This document shows, in pieces, positions 34,452 through 44,601 of a DNA stretch of 48,151 nt. A program made the position numbers and the translations under genes. Each line of letters starts with the position of its first letter. Position 1 is the stretch's first letter. Where the stretch lies: contig JAITPR010000002.1 of NCBI GenBank assembly GCA_031289315.1, positions 1 through 48,151 of the forward strand, in the 5' to 3' direction. The notes beneath the pieces were generated by a model, which was not told the DNA's origin, searched no databases, and worked only from the letters and a program-made list of their open reading frames with translations. Origin of the DNA: Clostridiaceae bacterium (GTDB lineage: Bacteria > Bacillota > Clostridia > Christensenellales > CAG-917).

Positions 34452-35435
34452 TTAAAACTTCGGTGTTATATAACTTCCGCTTATTTTCATTGCGTAACCG
34501 TCGGTCATACCCGCTATATAATCGCAGACTACCGTTTCGGTTTTGTATTTGTCAAGAAGCTTCAAATAAAATTCCGGCATTTCTTCGGGATTTTTAGTGA
34601 ATTTCTTAAACAACGCCTCTACAAGTGCCTCCGCACGCACTTCCTCCTCCGAACGCGCGTTCGGCATGTACACGCGTTCAAACATAAACGCGCGCAGCTC
34701 CGAAAGCGCCGCTTGACAGCCGTCGGACAAGTGAACCTTGCCACCCTTGCCGTTTGCCGCCGCGTCGTACACAAGCGTATTTATGCGTTCGCGTTTGCTG
34801 TAGCCCAATAGCTTGCATGCGCCTACGGGTAACTCCGCCGCGGTTATCATACCCGCGGTAACGGCATCGTCTATGTCGTGGTTGACGTAGGCAATTTTAT
34901 CCGCCAGCATTACCGTAAAGCCCTCCGCCGTCAGAGGCGTGCAGGACAAGCGGTGATTTAAAATGCCGTCCCGCACCTCAAAGGTAAGGTTCAAGCCCTC
35001 TCCGTCGTTCTCCAGCGTCTCCACAACCCGCAAGCTCTGCTTGTTGTGTGAAAAATCGCCGCCGGTAAGCGCGGCAAGAACGCGCTCCCCCGTATGCCCG
35101 AAGGGCGTATGTCCTAAATCGTGTCCCATGGCTATAGCTTCCGTCAGGTCCTCGTTTAGAAACAGCGCGCGCGCAATGGTTCTGGCAATTTGCGACACCT
35201 CTAAGGTGTGCGTAAGACGCGTTCTGAAGTGGTCGCCCTCCGGCGCTATAAACGCCTGCGTTTTGTGCTTTAAACGCCGAAAGGATTTGGAATGAATGAT
35301 TCGGTCGCGGTCGCGCTGAAAGTCGGTACGCAAAGGACAGGGTTCGATTTCGACCACCCTTCCCTTTGTATCCTTCGACTTTACGGCATACTGCGACAAA
35401 TACAATTCTTCCAGCTTATAGGTGTCTTCTCTCAT
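34452..35435 (-). CDS. dgt: dGTPase-like HD-domain triphosphohydrolase
   Basis: A 327-residue HD-superfamily enzyme that hydrolyses dNTPs to nucleoside and triphosphate. Metal ligands are His76 (TRLTHTLEV), His105-Asp106 and His109 (AMGHDLGHTPFGH). FRRLKHKTQAF (52-62) is the family N-terminal signature. The open frame extends to 35561, but that stretch overlaps a hairpin terminator and is not conserved; ATG 35435 follows GGAGA at about nine bases. It precedes dnaG and rpoD on the same strand, an arrangement typical of Clostridia. Confidence 0.9.
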   Translation of the reverse strand: MREDTYKLEELYLSQYAVKSKDTKGRVVEIEPCPLRTDFQRDRDRIIHSKSFRRLKHKTQAFIAPEGDHFRTRLTHTLEVSQIARTIARALFLNEDLTEAIAMGHDLGHTPFGHTGERVLAALTGGDFSHNKQSLRVVETLENDGEGLNLTFEVRDGILNHRLSCTPLTAEGFTVMLADKIAYVNHDIDDAVTAGMITAAELPVGACKLLGYSKRERINTLVYDAAANGKGGKVHLSDGCQAALSELRAFMFERVYMPNARSEEEVRAEALVEALFKKFTKNPEEMPEFYLKLLDKYKTETVVCDYIAGMTDGYAMKISGSYITPKF

Positions 35436-35532
35436 ACTCACGTCTCCGTTGCAGGGTGAGCGGTCCACACACCCTAAGCTTAAAATTTTTGGACGCGGAC
35501 AACCCCCGCCCGTCCATGATTTTGTTCGGGCT

Positions 35533-35579
35533 AAAAAGCTTTCCCTATGCAATGCTTTCACGGCATAGGGAAGCTTTTT
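35533..35579 (-). terminator. Hairpin with T run upstream of dgt
   Basis: AAAAAGCT(T)TCCCTATGC and GCATAGGGAAGCTTTTT form a roughly 17-bp stem with a 12-base loop. On the minus strand it ends in TTTTT, so it can act as a second terminator after ppdK, or as an attenuator in a dgt leader. Two further stems (TGGACG/CGTCCA and AGGGTG/CACCCT) follow before the dgt start. Confidence 0.7.
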
Positions 35580-35607
35580 GATTTGCCGAACTGTTTTATC
35601 TCTAGCT

Positions 35608-35632
35608 AAAAAAACAAGCGGTTGCCCGCTTG
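35608..35632 (-). terminator. Terminator after ppdK
   Basis: On the minus strand CAAGCGG-GCAA-CCGCTTG is followed by seven T residues. It lies about 15 bases beyond the ppdK stop codon and ends that transcript. Confidence 0.88.
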
Positions 35633-35647
35633 CCTTTTTGATTTGGT

Positions 35648-38290
35648 TTATTTTTTTCTGGGGTTTTTGAGGTTCGCCTGCGCCGCCGCCAAACGTGCGA
35701 TAGGCACTCTGAAAGGCGAACAGGAAACGTAATCCAATCCCTTGTTGTGGCAGAATTCAATGCTGGAGGGGTCTCCGCCGTGTTCGCCGCAAATACCCAA
35801 CTTGATGTTTGCGTTGACTGCGCGTCCCGCCTTTGACGCCATTTCGACGAGCTTGCCAACGCCGGTTTGGTCAAGCTTTGCAAACGGGTCACTTTCAAAA
35901 ATACCGTTCTTGTAATAAGAGTCTAGGAACTTGGGTGAGTCATCGCGGGAGAAGCCGAACGTCATTTGCGTAAGATCGTTGGTACCGAACGAGAAGAAGT
36001 CCGCTTTTTTGGCGATTGTGCCGGCGGTCAACGCCGCGCGCGGAATTTCAATCATGGTACCGACCTTGTATTGAATCGTAACACCTTTTTCCTCCATGAC
36101 GGCTTTGGCGGTCGCGTCGACAACATCCTTTACAAAATTGAACTCCTTAACCTCTCCGACGAGCGGTATCATAATTTCGGGTATGATGTTCATGCCCTCT
36201 GCATTACATTCTATGGCGGCTTCGATAACCGCGCGGGTCTGCATGGCGGCGATTTCAGGATAGGTAACCGCAAGGCGACAGCCTCTGTGTCCCATCATCG
36301 GGTTGTCCTCGTGTAAAGCCTTAACGGTTTCCTTTAAATCCTTAAAGTCTATCTTCATTTCATTGGCGAGCACCGCGATATCGGCATCTTCCTTCGGCAA
36401 AAACTCATGAAGTGGAGGGTCAAGGAAGCGGATTGTAACCGGACAACCTTGCATTTCCTTATAAAGCCCGATGAAATCTCCTTTTTGCAACGGCAATAAC
36501 TCTGCAAGCGCTTTTTCGCGTTGTTCCGTGGTTTTTGCGACAATCATTTCTCGTATTCTAGGAATTCTATCTTCGGCAAAGAACATGTGTTCCGTTCTGC
36601 AAAGCCCTATGCCCTCCGCGCCGAATGAAAAAGCTTTTGCGGCGTCTACAGGAGTATCTGCGTTGGTACGCACCTTAAGTGCGCGGAATTTATCCGCCCA
36701 TTCCATGATAGTATAGTAGTCTTCGGGAAGCTTCGCGTCGACGGTGGCAATTTTCCCTGCATATACCTTGCCGGTCGTGCCGTCAAGAGAAAGATAGTCC
36801 TCCGAGCCGTAGGTCTTACCGCCAATGGTAACAGTTTTTGCTTCCTCGTCGATTATGACTTCCTTGCAACCCGCCACACAACAGGTACCCATGCCTCTTG
36901 CCACAACCGCCGCGTGGGAGGTCATACCGCCGCGTGAGGTAAGAATGCCTTCCGCCGCCATCATGCCCTCGATGTCTTCGGGAGAGGTTTCCTGACGGAC
37001 AAGTATTACCGGATTTTTATTATCCTTATCCTCATTAGCCCTTTTCTTAGCTTCCTCCGCATTAAAACAGATTTTGCCACAAGCCGCGCCGGGAGATGCT
37101 TCTAATCCTTTTGCAATATGCTCGGTCTTCTTTATTACATCTGCGTCAAATTGCGGGTGCAAAAGCGCATCAAGCTGTTTGGGTTCAATCAAGCATACTG
37201 CTTCTTCGGGGGTTACCATACCCTCTTTAACAAGATCTACCGCAACCTTTACCGCCGATGCCGCAGTACGCTTGCCGTTTCTGGTTTGCAACATGTAGAG
37301 CTTTCCGCGTTCGATGGTAAATTCCATGTCCTGCATATTTCTGTAGTGATTTTCAAGCGTGGTGGCAATATTTACAAACTGCTTATAAACCTCTTCGTTT
37401 TGATTTTCCAATGTAGCTATCGGATTGGGAGTACGGATACCCGCAACGACGTCCTCGCCTTGCGCGTTCATGAGATACTCACCGTAAAGCTTTTTCTCTC
37501 CGGTTGAGGGATTGCGCGTAAACGCCACGCCGGTGCCGGAGGTTTCTCCCATATTGCCGAACACCATGGATTGCACGTTAACGGCGGTACCCCAACTGCC
37601 GGGGATATTGTTATCGCGTCTGTATATTATAGCGCGTTCATTGTTCCAGCTTCTAAAAACCGCCTCTACCGCGCCCAAAAGTTGCTCGTTGGGGTCTTGC
37701 GGGAAGTCGGTTTTCTTCACTTCCTTATAGTGCTTCTTGAACACCGCAATAAGTTCTTGCAGGTCTTCCGCGGTAAGCTGAACGTCAAGCTCAACGCCTT
37801 TTTCTTTTTTTAACTTGCCGATTATCTCCTCAAATTCCTTTTTGCCCACACCGGTTACCACATCCGAATACATCTGTATGAAACGTCTGTAACAGTCGTA
37901 CGCAAAACGCGGGTTGCCGGTAAGCGTCGCTAAGCCCTTGACGGAAACGTCGTTTAAGCCTAAGTTCAAAATGGTGTCCATCATGCCGGGCATTGACGCA
38001 CGCGCTCCGGAACGTACGGAAACGAGGAACGGATTTTGCGAATCGCCGAATTTCTTGCCGCTTTCCGCCTCTAATTTCTTCAACGCTTTAAAAATTTGTT
38101 CCGCAACTTCAGGGGCTATTTTATTGCCGTCTTCTGCGTAGTACTTCGTACAGGCTTTGGTTGTGATTATGAAACCGGGAGGCACGGGCATGCCCAGTTT
38201 AGTCATTTCGGCTAAGTTAGCGCCCTTGCCGCCAAACAAATCCTTGCGGCTACCGTCCGCTTCTTTGAACAGATACACATACTTTTTCAT
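35648..38290 (-). CDS. ppdK: Pyruvate, phosphate dikinase
   Basis: Interconverts pyruvate + ATP + Pi with PEP + AMP + PPi, used by many anaerobes for PPi-linked glycolysis. 880 residues, full length. The N-terminal ATP-grasp domain has FGGKGANLAEM and SVRSGARASMPGMMDT. The swivelling phosphohistidine is His459 in GGMTSHAAVVARGMG. The C-terminal PEP/pyruvate barrel has GFSRDD and catalytic Cys834 in LGICGEHGGDP. GGAGG lies eight bases before the ATG. It is transcribed alone, with its own terminator, and is divergent from groES across about 470 bp. Confidence 0.97.
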   Translation of the reverse strand: MKKYVYLFKEADGSRKDLFGGKGANLAEMTKLGMPVPPGFIITTKACTKYYAEDGNKIAPEVAEQIFKALKKLEAESGKKFGDSQNPFLVSVRSGARASMPGMMDTILNLGLNDVSVKGLATLTGNPRFAYDCYRRFIQMYSDVVTGVGKKEFEEIIGKLKKEKGVELDVQLTAEDLQELIAVFKKHYKEVKKTDFPQDPNEQLLGAVEAVFRSWNNERAIIYRRDNNIPGSWGTAVNVQSMVFGNMGETSGTGVAFTRNPSTGEKKLYGEYLMNAQGEDVVAGIRTPNPIATLENQNEEVYKQFVNIATTLENHYRNMQDMEFTIERGKLYMLQTRNGKRTAASAVKVAVDLVKEGMVTPEEAVCLIEPKQLDALLHPQFDADVIKKTEHIAKGLEASPGAACGKICFNAEEAKKRANEDKDNKNPVILVRQETSPEDIEGMMAAEGILTSRGGMTSHAAVVARGMGTCCVAGCKEVIIDEEAKTVTIGGKTYGSEDYLSLDGTTGKVYAGKIATVDAKLPEDYYTIMEWADKFRALKVRTNADTPVDAAKAFSFGAEGIGLCRTEHMFFAEDRIPRIREMIVAKTTEQREKALAELLPLQKGDFIGLYKEMQGCPVTIRFLDPPLHEFLPKEDADIAVLANEMKIDFKDLKETVKALHEDNPMMGHRGCRLAVTYPEIAAMQTRAVIEAAIECNAEGMNIIPEIMIPLVGEVKEFNFVKDVVDATAKAVMEEKGVTIQYKVGTMIEIPRAALTAGTIAKKADFFSFGTNDLTQMTFGFSRDDSPKFLDSYYKNGIFESDPFAKLDQTGVGKLVEMASKAGRAVNANIKLGICGEHGGDPSSIEFCHNKGLDYVSCSPFRVPIARLAAAQANLKNPRKK

Positions 38291-38504
38291 TTAATGTCCT
38301 CCGACCGAATATCCTTATCTTGGGAAACGCGCCTTAAATCTCATCACCTCTCCCCATATTCAATCTTACTTATTTTATTTCATATAATATATACCTTTTC
38401 CGCCGAATTGGCAAGCGTTTACATTAAATTGACAAGTTTTAAAATAATGTTGTCCTTAAAAACATTGATTACTTAACAATGTGAAAAAAATTTGTCATTC
38501 GTTC

Positions 38505-38533
38505 TTGACAAAACACGGTAAATGGAATATAAT
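38505..38533 (+). promoter_or_regulatory. Consensus promoter of groES-groEL, flanked by a dyad
   Basis: TTGACA (38505-38510) and TATAAT (38528-38533) match consensus exactly with a 17-bp spacer. TGTGAAA (38480-38486) upstream and TTTCACA (38533-38539) overlapping the -10 end form an inverted repeat around the promoter. No CIRCE element (TTAGCACTC/GAGTGCTAA) is present. The predicted leader of about 225 bases before groES is long; no other gene is seen in 38294-38764. Confidence 0.8.
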
Positions 38534-38764
38534 TTCACACGGTTAAAAGTAATTATCGTCGGGCGTAGGTTTGTTTAAACTGTCACTTGTCAAAGATTAA
38601 CGGAAAGCGGCAAAACCGTCCTTTTGGGGCGTTATTAAGCCGGCGGAAACGACTAAAAAATACGGTCGCGGCGCGTTTTCGTTATGCGGTCAAAACGCCG
38701 GTCGCTTTTCGATACTTGAAACTTAATAAAAGTAAACACAATATTTTGGAGGTGGATTTACAAT

Positions 38765-39052
38765 ATGACGTTAAAACCCTTATTCGACAAAGTCGTTCTC
38801 AAGGCTAAGGAAGCCGACGACAAAACCGCAAGCGGTATTTTTATCGCAAGCGCAAGCAAAGAAAAGCCGCAAATGGCAACCGTAGTGGCGGTCGGTCCCG
38901 GAGGCATAATCGACGGAAAAGAAGTCTTTATGCAGGTTAAAATCGGAGACGAGGTTCTCTACAGCAAGTACGCCGGAAGCGACTTCAAGCTTGACGGAGA
39001 GGAAGTCACCGTCGTCCGGCAATCGGACATCTTAGCAATCGTCATAAAGTAA
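38765..39052 (+). CDS. groES: Co-chaperonin GroES
   Basis: The seven-fold lid of the GroEL chamber, 95 residues. Seen: MTLKPLFDKVVLK at the start, the mobile loop region around EADDKTASGIFIAS (with GIFI as the GroEL-binding tripeptide region), VVAVGPGG, and the C-terminal GEEVTVVRQSDILAIV. GGAGGTGG precedes the ATG by about 9-12 bases. A 169-bp spacer with a hairpin (CCCGCG/CGCGGG, 39128-39148) separates it from groEL. Confidence 0.96.
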   Translation: MTLKPLFDKVVLKAKEADDKTASGIFIASASKEKPQMATVVAVGPGGIIDGKEVFMQVKIGDEVLYSKYAGSDFKLDGEEVTVVRQSDILAIVIK

Positions 39053-39212
39053 GGTCTAAGATCTGCGGCTTTTTACCGCATTCGGATTACTTTATGATAC
39101 AACGCTTTAAAATTTGCACATCCCTCTCCCGCGTTTCAAACGCGCGGGCTAAGGCGGTACGGTTTTTTAGCGAAACAACATAAAACGATTTTAAACTAAC
39201 TGATAGGAGTGA

Positions 39213-40853
<1,641 letters not shown>

Positions 40854-40870
40854 GATTGGATATGAGTATA

Positions 40871-41060
40871 GTTCCTTTTGGACACCCCAAAGGAACCGAA
40901 AAACCGCAAGCTTGAAGCTTGAGCCTCTGTTCTTTTTGCCGCGCGGCAAAAAGAACCAAAAAACGCGCAAGCTTGAAGCTTGACACTGATCACTTTAAAA
41001 ACGCGGCTGACGCAGGATTATATCCTTAGCGTCAACCGCGTTTTTAAATTTATTCAGCGC
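40871..41060 (+). repeat. Three-hairpin 3' element, partial copy D plus complete copy C
   Basis: Copy D (40871-40922) has hairpin 1 (GTTCCTTTTGG with AAAGGAAC, imperfect) and the CAAGC/GCTTG hairpin only. Copy C (40924-41060) has a 28-bp perfect palindrome with arm GTTCTTTTTGCCGC (40929-40956), the CAAGC/GCTTG stem, and hairpin 3 with 17-bp arms (40997-41013 and 41029-41045; one imperfect C/A site), then TTTTTAAATTTATTCAG. The sequence after it is also related to that after copy B. Confidence 0.85.
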
Positions 41061-41220
41061 GAATCTCCCCGTTTCCGTATTCTTATTTTCTTTGCGTCCT
41101 CTACACTAATTGGAGTTTGGAGTTCTGCGCGGAACATACCCACCCACACGCCCAAAAAACTGTATTGCGGCTAACAGACTTTAAAAAAAGACGAACTTTT
41201 CTTTTCCCCTCGGCATTCTA

Positions 41221-41339
41221 TTGTCAAGGACAAGCGGGAGGGATAAATAGCGAAGCGGCTTTATGCTCACGCCCTTGACAACAACGCCTTTGTATAATTG
41301 CCGTTAGGCGGACGGCAGAATTTGTCGTCCGCCCTTTTT
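41221..41339 (+). ncRNA. Long hairpin followed by strong terminator; possible small RNA
   Basis: TTGTCAAGG (41221) and CCTTGACAA (41273-41281) close a long imperfect hairpin, with inner pairs GCG/CGC, GAG/CTC and ATAAA/TTTAT. Next come TATAAT (41293) and a terminator GGCGGACG / CGTCCGCC (41307-41333) with CTTTTTG. No gene on the plus strand needs this terminator, as groEL already has its own hairpins. A structured RNA or a remnant of an inverted-repeat element are both possible; no known RNA family is recognised. Confidence 0.4.
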
Positions 41340-41432
41340 GCGGAATTCCGCTTTTTTAAAGCATTTGGATTGTCGTCCATATCCGCGTGAGAACTTCGCC
41401 GTAAGCACGGAACTCCGTCGCTAAATTTCTCA

Positions 41433-41786
41433 CTACTGTTTTTGTGAATTAAAAATTTTATAAAGGCACATATTTATTTCATTACCGCCGATATTTTTTA
41501 CCTCCGAAAACGGAACGGGAGCGGTGCGCGCCGACGCAATTTCCGTTTTTTGCTCCGTAGTTTCCTTTTTGTTGAACGCGGCGGCTACCTTCAAAATATT
41601 TTTCGTCTGCTCGTCCATAGGCAACAGCTCCATTATGTCCGCTATGCCTCCCCCGCCCGTCAAAATTCCAGTGAGCTTCTCCATAGGAAACGCCGCGCCC
41701 TCACCCGCACTGGGCTTGTCGCCGTCTTTATTCTTGCCTTGAAACAAGGACGTTATAATGCCTAATAGGGCGGGATTAAATTCCAT
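41433..41786 (-). CDS. Hypothetical protein
   Basis: A 117-residue frame, not recognised. It opens with a short hydrophobic stretch (NPALLGIITSLFQG), then a Gly-rich loop (TGILTGGGGIADIMELLPM), an amphipathic helix (EQTKNILKVAAAFNKK) and a polar C-terminus. The composition looks coding, and the opposite frames do not give a better protein. The Shine-Dalgarno is weak. It is divergent from the 42131 gene across a 344-bp spacer. A small cytoplasmic or peripheral membrane protein is all that can be said. Confidence 0.6.
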   Translation of the reverse strand: MEFNPALLGIITSLFQGKNKDGDKPSAGEGAAFPMEKLTGILTGGGGIADIMELLPMDEQTKNILKVAAAFNKKETTEQKTEIASARTAPVPFSEVKNIGGNEINMCLYKIFNSQKQ

Positions 41787-41809
41787 TTCAAATACGTATC
41801 CGGTTATAT

Positions 41810-42075
41810 TCTATGCGCCGCAGTCAAAACAGTGAACCGTTACCCTCAAAACCGGCGCACCTCATATCTCTCAAAATTGTGTGCTGTTGCCCTCAAAAAC
41901 GGTGAACCGCATACCCCAAAGTGGCAACCTATTTTTCAACAACGCGCACCGCCACAATAAAATAACCGACAAGCCGCATACCTCAAAAGGTAAACTGTCC
42001 CCTCAAAATCAGCGACCGCAGACCCCAACAACGGTGTGCCGTCTACCTCAAAAAAGCGGATTTTCCGCACCCTTT
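41810..42075. repeat. Degenerate short repeats in divergent spacer
   Basis: Variants of a roughly 20-40-bp motif built on CCTCAAAA(N)CGGTGAACCG occur repeatedly (near 41822, 41870, 41895, 41978, 42000, 42030). They fill the spacer between the two hypothetical genes. Their irregular spacing and drift suggest an old tandem array. No reading frame is convincing. Confidence 0.55.
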
Positions 42076-42130
42076 TAAACAACTACCCCGCCCATCCGAC
42101 ATACAATGTTAATGCGGAGAACCGATAAAT

Positions 42131-42433
42131 ATGGATTTCAAAAGCTTTGCGCAAGGTAAGGGCGCGGATGACGTAAAAGAAGCCAATGAGGCAAGCGGCG
42201 AAGCCGTCAAACTCAATTCCGTGCAAGAGGCGGCGTTGAAACGCAAAATCAAGCACTATGAAAAAATGAGCGAAAGTGAGTTATTGCAGGAATTCACGGA
42301 AAAGGTGGAAGAAAGCAAGTTAAGCGGCAAGCTAAGCCCGTCGGACATTGACGGCTTTGCTTCCGTGATACGCCCGTACCTCAATCCGGAACAGACAAAA
42401 AAACTTGAAAGCGTGTTAAAGATGATAAAATGA
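42131..42433 (+). CDS. Small hypothetical protein coupled to a subtilisin
   Basis: A 100-residue, charged, mostly helical protein with no membrane segment and no recognised domain; the C-terminal part (SPSDIDGFASVIRPYLNPEQ) is the best-ordered looking. GGAG lies upstream of the ATG. Its TGA overlaps the start of the protease gene (ATGA at 42430-42433), so the two are translationally coupled. Partner, inhibitor or substrate of the protease are all open possibilities; none is shown by sequence. Confidence 0.8.
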   Translation: MDFKSFAQGKGADDVKEANEASGEAVKLNSVQEAALKRKIKHYEKMSESELLQEFTEKVEESKLSGKLSPSDIDGFASVIRPYLNPEQTKKLESVLKMIK

Positions 42434-43689
42434 TAGAAAAAAAGCTTGATTTTGAAAGTTACATACGTTTTGCTCGCGGGGGCGAAAGGTCGGCGCTCGT
42501 CTACGTCCGCAACTTTTCCGCGCTCAAATACCTAACGCATGAGTTTGACATCACGCACAAATTTCCGTTTATTAACGCGGTTGCGGTGAGCGGAGATTTT
42601 GCCGATATACGGCGGCTTTCCGCTTCTCCCTACGTTGAGTATATCACGGCGCAAAGCCGCGTTTTCACATTGGATATGCCGGGTTCGGACACAGTTTCCA
42701 CGGGAGGCATCACGGAGCACGGGAATCGGCGGGCGGAATCTACTTCCGGAGAAGGCTACACGGAGCGCGGGAACCGGCGGCATGCTTCGCCTATCCGCTA
42801 CGGCGGGCGGCGCGTGAACGGGTACGGTTCGGAGGTATTCTTAAGCGGAGACGGCGAAAGCATATCAACCTCCGGGCTTAAAACGGATTTCACCGGGCGC
42901 GGCGTAACCCTTGCCGTACTTGATACCGGCGTTCAGCCTCACCTTGACTTATCGGTGCCGGTTAACCGCATCAAGGAATTTCACGACGTTTACGGCGTTT
43001 CCGACGTGCCTTACGACGACAACGGACACGGTACCTTTGTGGCGGGTGTCGCCGCCGGAAGCGGACTTACCTCCGCTTGCAAGGTGCGCGGAGTGGCTAG
43101 CGCTGCGGAAATCGTCGGTGTCAAGGTCATCTCCTCCTCCGGCGAGTGCGGCGCGTTCAGCGTACTGGAGGGCATGCAATGGACGCTTGATAACGCGCGC
43201 CGTCTGCAAATCAAGGTGGTGTGCATGAGTTTTGGCAGCACTCCGCTTTCCTCCGGCGACCCTCTGAAGCTGGGCGCGGAAACCCTTGTTAAAAACAATA
43301 TTACCGTGGTGTGCGCGTCGGGCAACAGCGGCGAAAACGGCTTGAAGTCACCCGGTATCAGCAACGACGTTATATCCGTGGGCGCAATCAATCCAAAGGA
43401 CCACTCCGAGGCGGATTTTTCCTCACGCGGTTGGTACGGCGGCACTAAAAAACCCGACCTCTATGCCGCCGGCGTCGAAGTCAAAGGTTTGCACTACCGT
43501 TCTGCATACACCTCAATGAGCGGAACCTCCGCCGCCGCTCCTTATGTTGCCGGTGCCGCTTGCCTGCTATACGAAAAATACAAAAACCTCACCCCTCGCG
43601 ACGTCAAACGTATGCTGTTAGGTTCCGCCGAAAATTACAACGGCAAACCCGTAATCGAGTTTGCCGAGCGTCCGTGTAGACTGTTTTAA
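42430..43689 (+). CDS. Subtilisin-like serine protease (S8), apparently intracellular
   Basis: A 419-residue subtilase. The triad is Asp165 (LAVLDTGV), His200 (NGHGTFVAG) and Ser367 (SGTSAAAP), with oxyanion Asn299 (ASGNSG). Residues 1-80 resemble an I9-type propeptide/inhibitor fold (ALVYVRNFS ... PYVEYITAQSRVF). Residues 81-150 are a low-complexity insert with an internal repeat (TEHGNRR / TERGNRR). No signal peptide or membrane segment is present, so it should stay in the cytoplasm like Bacillus intracellular subtilisins, or leave by a non-Sec route. Coupled to the 100-residue gene before it. Confidence 0.93.
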   Translation: MIEKKLDFESYIRFARGGERSALVYVRNFSALKYLTHEFDITHKFPFINAVAVSGDFADIRRLSASPYVEYITAQSRVFTLDMPGSDTVSTGGITEHGNRRAESTSGEGYTERGNRRHASPIRYGGRRVNGYGSEVFLSGDGESISTSGLKTDFTGRGVTLAVLDTGVQPHLDLSVPVNRIKEFHDVYGVSDVPYDDNGHGTFVAGVAAGSGLTSACKVRGVASAAEIVGVKVISSSGECGAFSVLEGMQWTLDNARRLQIKVVCMSFGSTPLSSGDPLKLGAETLVKNNITVVCASGNSGENGLKSPGISNDVISVGAINPKDHSEADFSSRGWYGGTKKPDLYAAGVEVKGLHYRSAYTSMSGTSAAAPYVAGAACLLYEKYKNLTPRDVKRMLLGSAENYNGKPVIEFAERPCRLF

Positions 43690-43706
43690 AGCAAATGTAC
43701 CGCCGA

Positions 43707-44477
43707 TTAAATGCTATCGTCGGGCGGCACTTCGGCGGTATCGGTATCGGTTGATACTTCATCGCCGATTTCTGCGTTATCCTCCGCACCCTCTACCACT
43801 TCGGCGGCATCGGTTGCTAGTGCGGCATTTTCATCTGCATTCACTTCCGAACCCGTATCCGCATTCACTTCCACTTTCACTTCCGAATTTGCGCCCTCCG
43901 CACCTTGTTGTTGCGCGGGCGAACGCGGCGCCATAATTCTAGAGGATATGCGCGTGAGTATTTTGGGAAGGTCGACGACAAACACCAACACCACTGCGAC
44001 GGCGACGGCAACGGCGGCTTGTATCAAGTCGCTTACCAGAGCGACGGCAGCGCCTCCCACGCCGCTTGTAATCCACGCGGCGAAGAAGTAGACCACGGGC
44101 ATTATAGCGGCGCCTACAACGATTGCAGTCACGCCCAAGAGTATTTTAAAGCTATTGCTAGCCTTAAGCTTGAAGACGCGCTGTAAAAAGAAGCCGGCAA
44201 TAAGCCCCTCTAAGCCTTTTGCGACGATTGTCACGGGTATCCACTGCGGATAGCCCAAAATCAGGTCGCCCAAAGCCGCCCCTATAGCACCTGCAATGAG
44301 CGCGGGTATACCGCCGAAAAGCGCGGCGCACACTAAAATAACGGCGTCGCCGAAATTCATGTACCCGTTAACCGCCGGAATAGGCATGTGGATTGCTATC
44401 GTTGCGACAAGCGTAAGCGCGGTGAACAACGATGTAAAGACTATGTACTTTGTTTTCGATTTAAAGAAGTTTTTCAT
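43707..44477 (-). CDS. ECF transporter S component with acidic tail
   Basis: A 256-residue substrate-binding membrane subunit of an energy-coupling-factor vitamin importer. The first 175 residues hold about six hydrophobic segments with the S-component features GYMNFGDAVILVCAALFGGI and ALGDLILGYPQW...KGLEGLIAGF, seen in the pantothenate/thiazole/thiamine-type group. It would need the shared EcfA/A'/T module, which is not in the window. Residues 183-256 are an Ala/Glu/Asp/Val-rich tail unusual for this family. No clear Shine-Dalgarno or riboswitch is visible upstream. The vitamin cannot be assigned. Confidence 0.85.
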   Translation of the reverse strand: MKNFFKSKTKYIVFTSLFTALTLVATIAIHMPIPAVNGYMNFGDAVILVCAALFGGIPALIAGAIGAALGDLILGYPQWIPVTIVAKGLEGLIAGFFLQRVFKLKASNSFKILLGVTAIVVGAAIMPVVYFFAAWITSGVGGAAVALVSDLIQAAVAVAVAVVLVFVVDLPKILTRISSRIMAPRSPAQQQGAEGANSEVKVEVNADTGSEVNADENAALATDAAEVVEGAEDNAEIGDEVSTDTDTAEVPPDDSI

Positions 44478-44601
44478 ATTATTAGTCGTGCTTACGTATC
44501 ATGCAAGCTATGCGTAGAGCGATTTATTTTTGATACTGCATAAACATTGTAGGCGGCTGTCCCCATGAGCGAAATCAAACGGCGATGTACTTCCGCGTAG
44601 A

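Noticed and set aside
35436..35561. N-terminal extension of dgt
   Set aside because: Passes through a terminator-like hairpin and has no family similarity; the ATG at 35435 is better supported.
38294..38764. CIRCE operator at groES
   Set aside because: Neither TTAGCACTC nor GAGTGCTAA nor a close variant is present.
41275..41298. Promoter TTGACA...TATAAT after the groEL repeats
   Set aside because: Spacing is only 12 bp, too short for a sigma-A promoter.
44478..44601. Riboswitch upstream of the ECF S component
   Set aside because: No TPP, FMN, cobalamin or other consensus segments could be found by eye.
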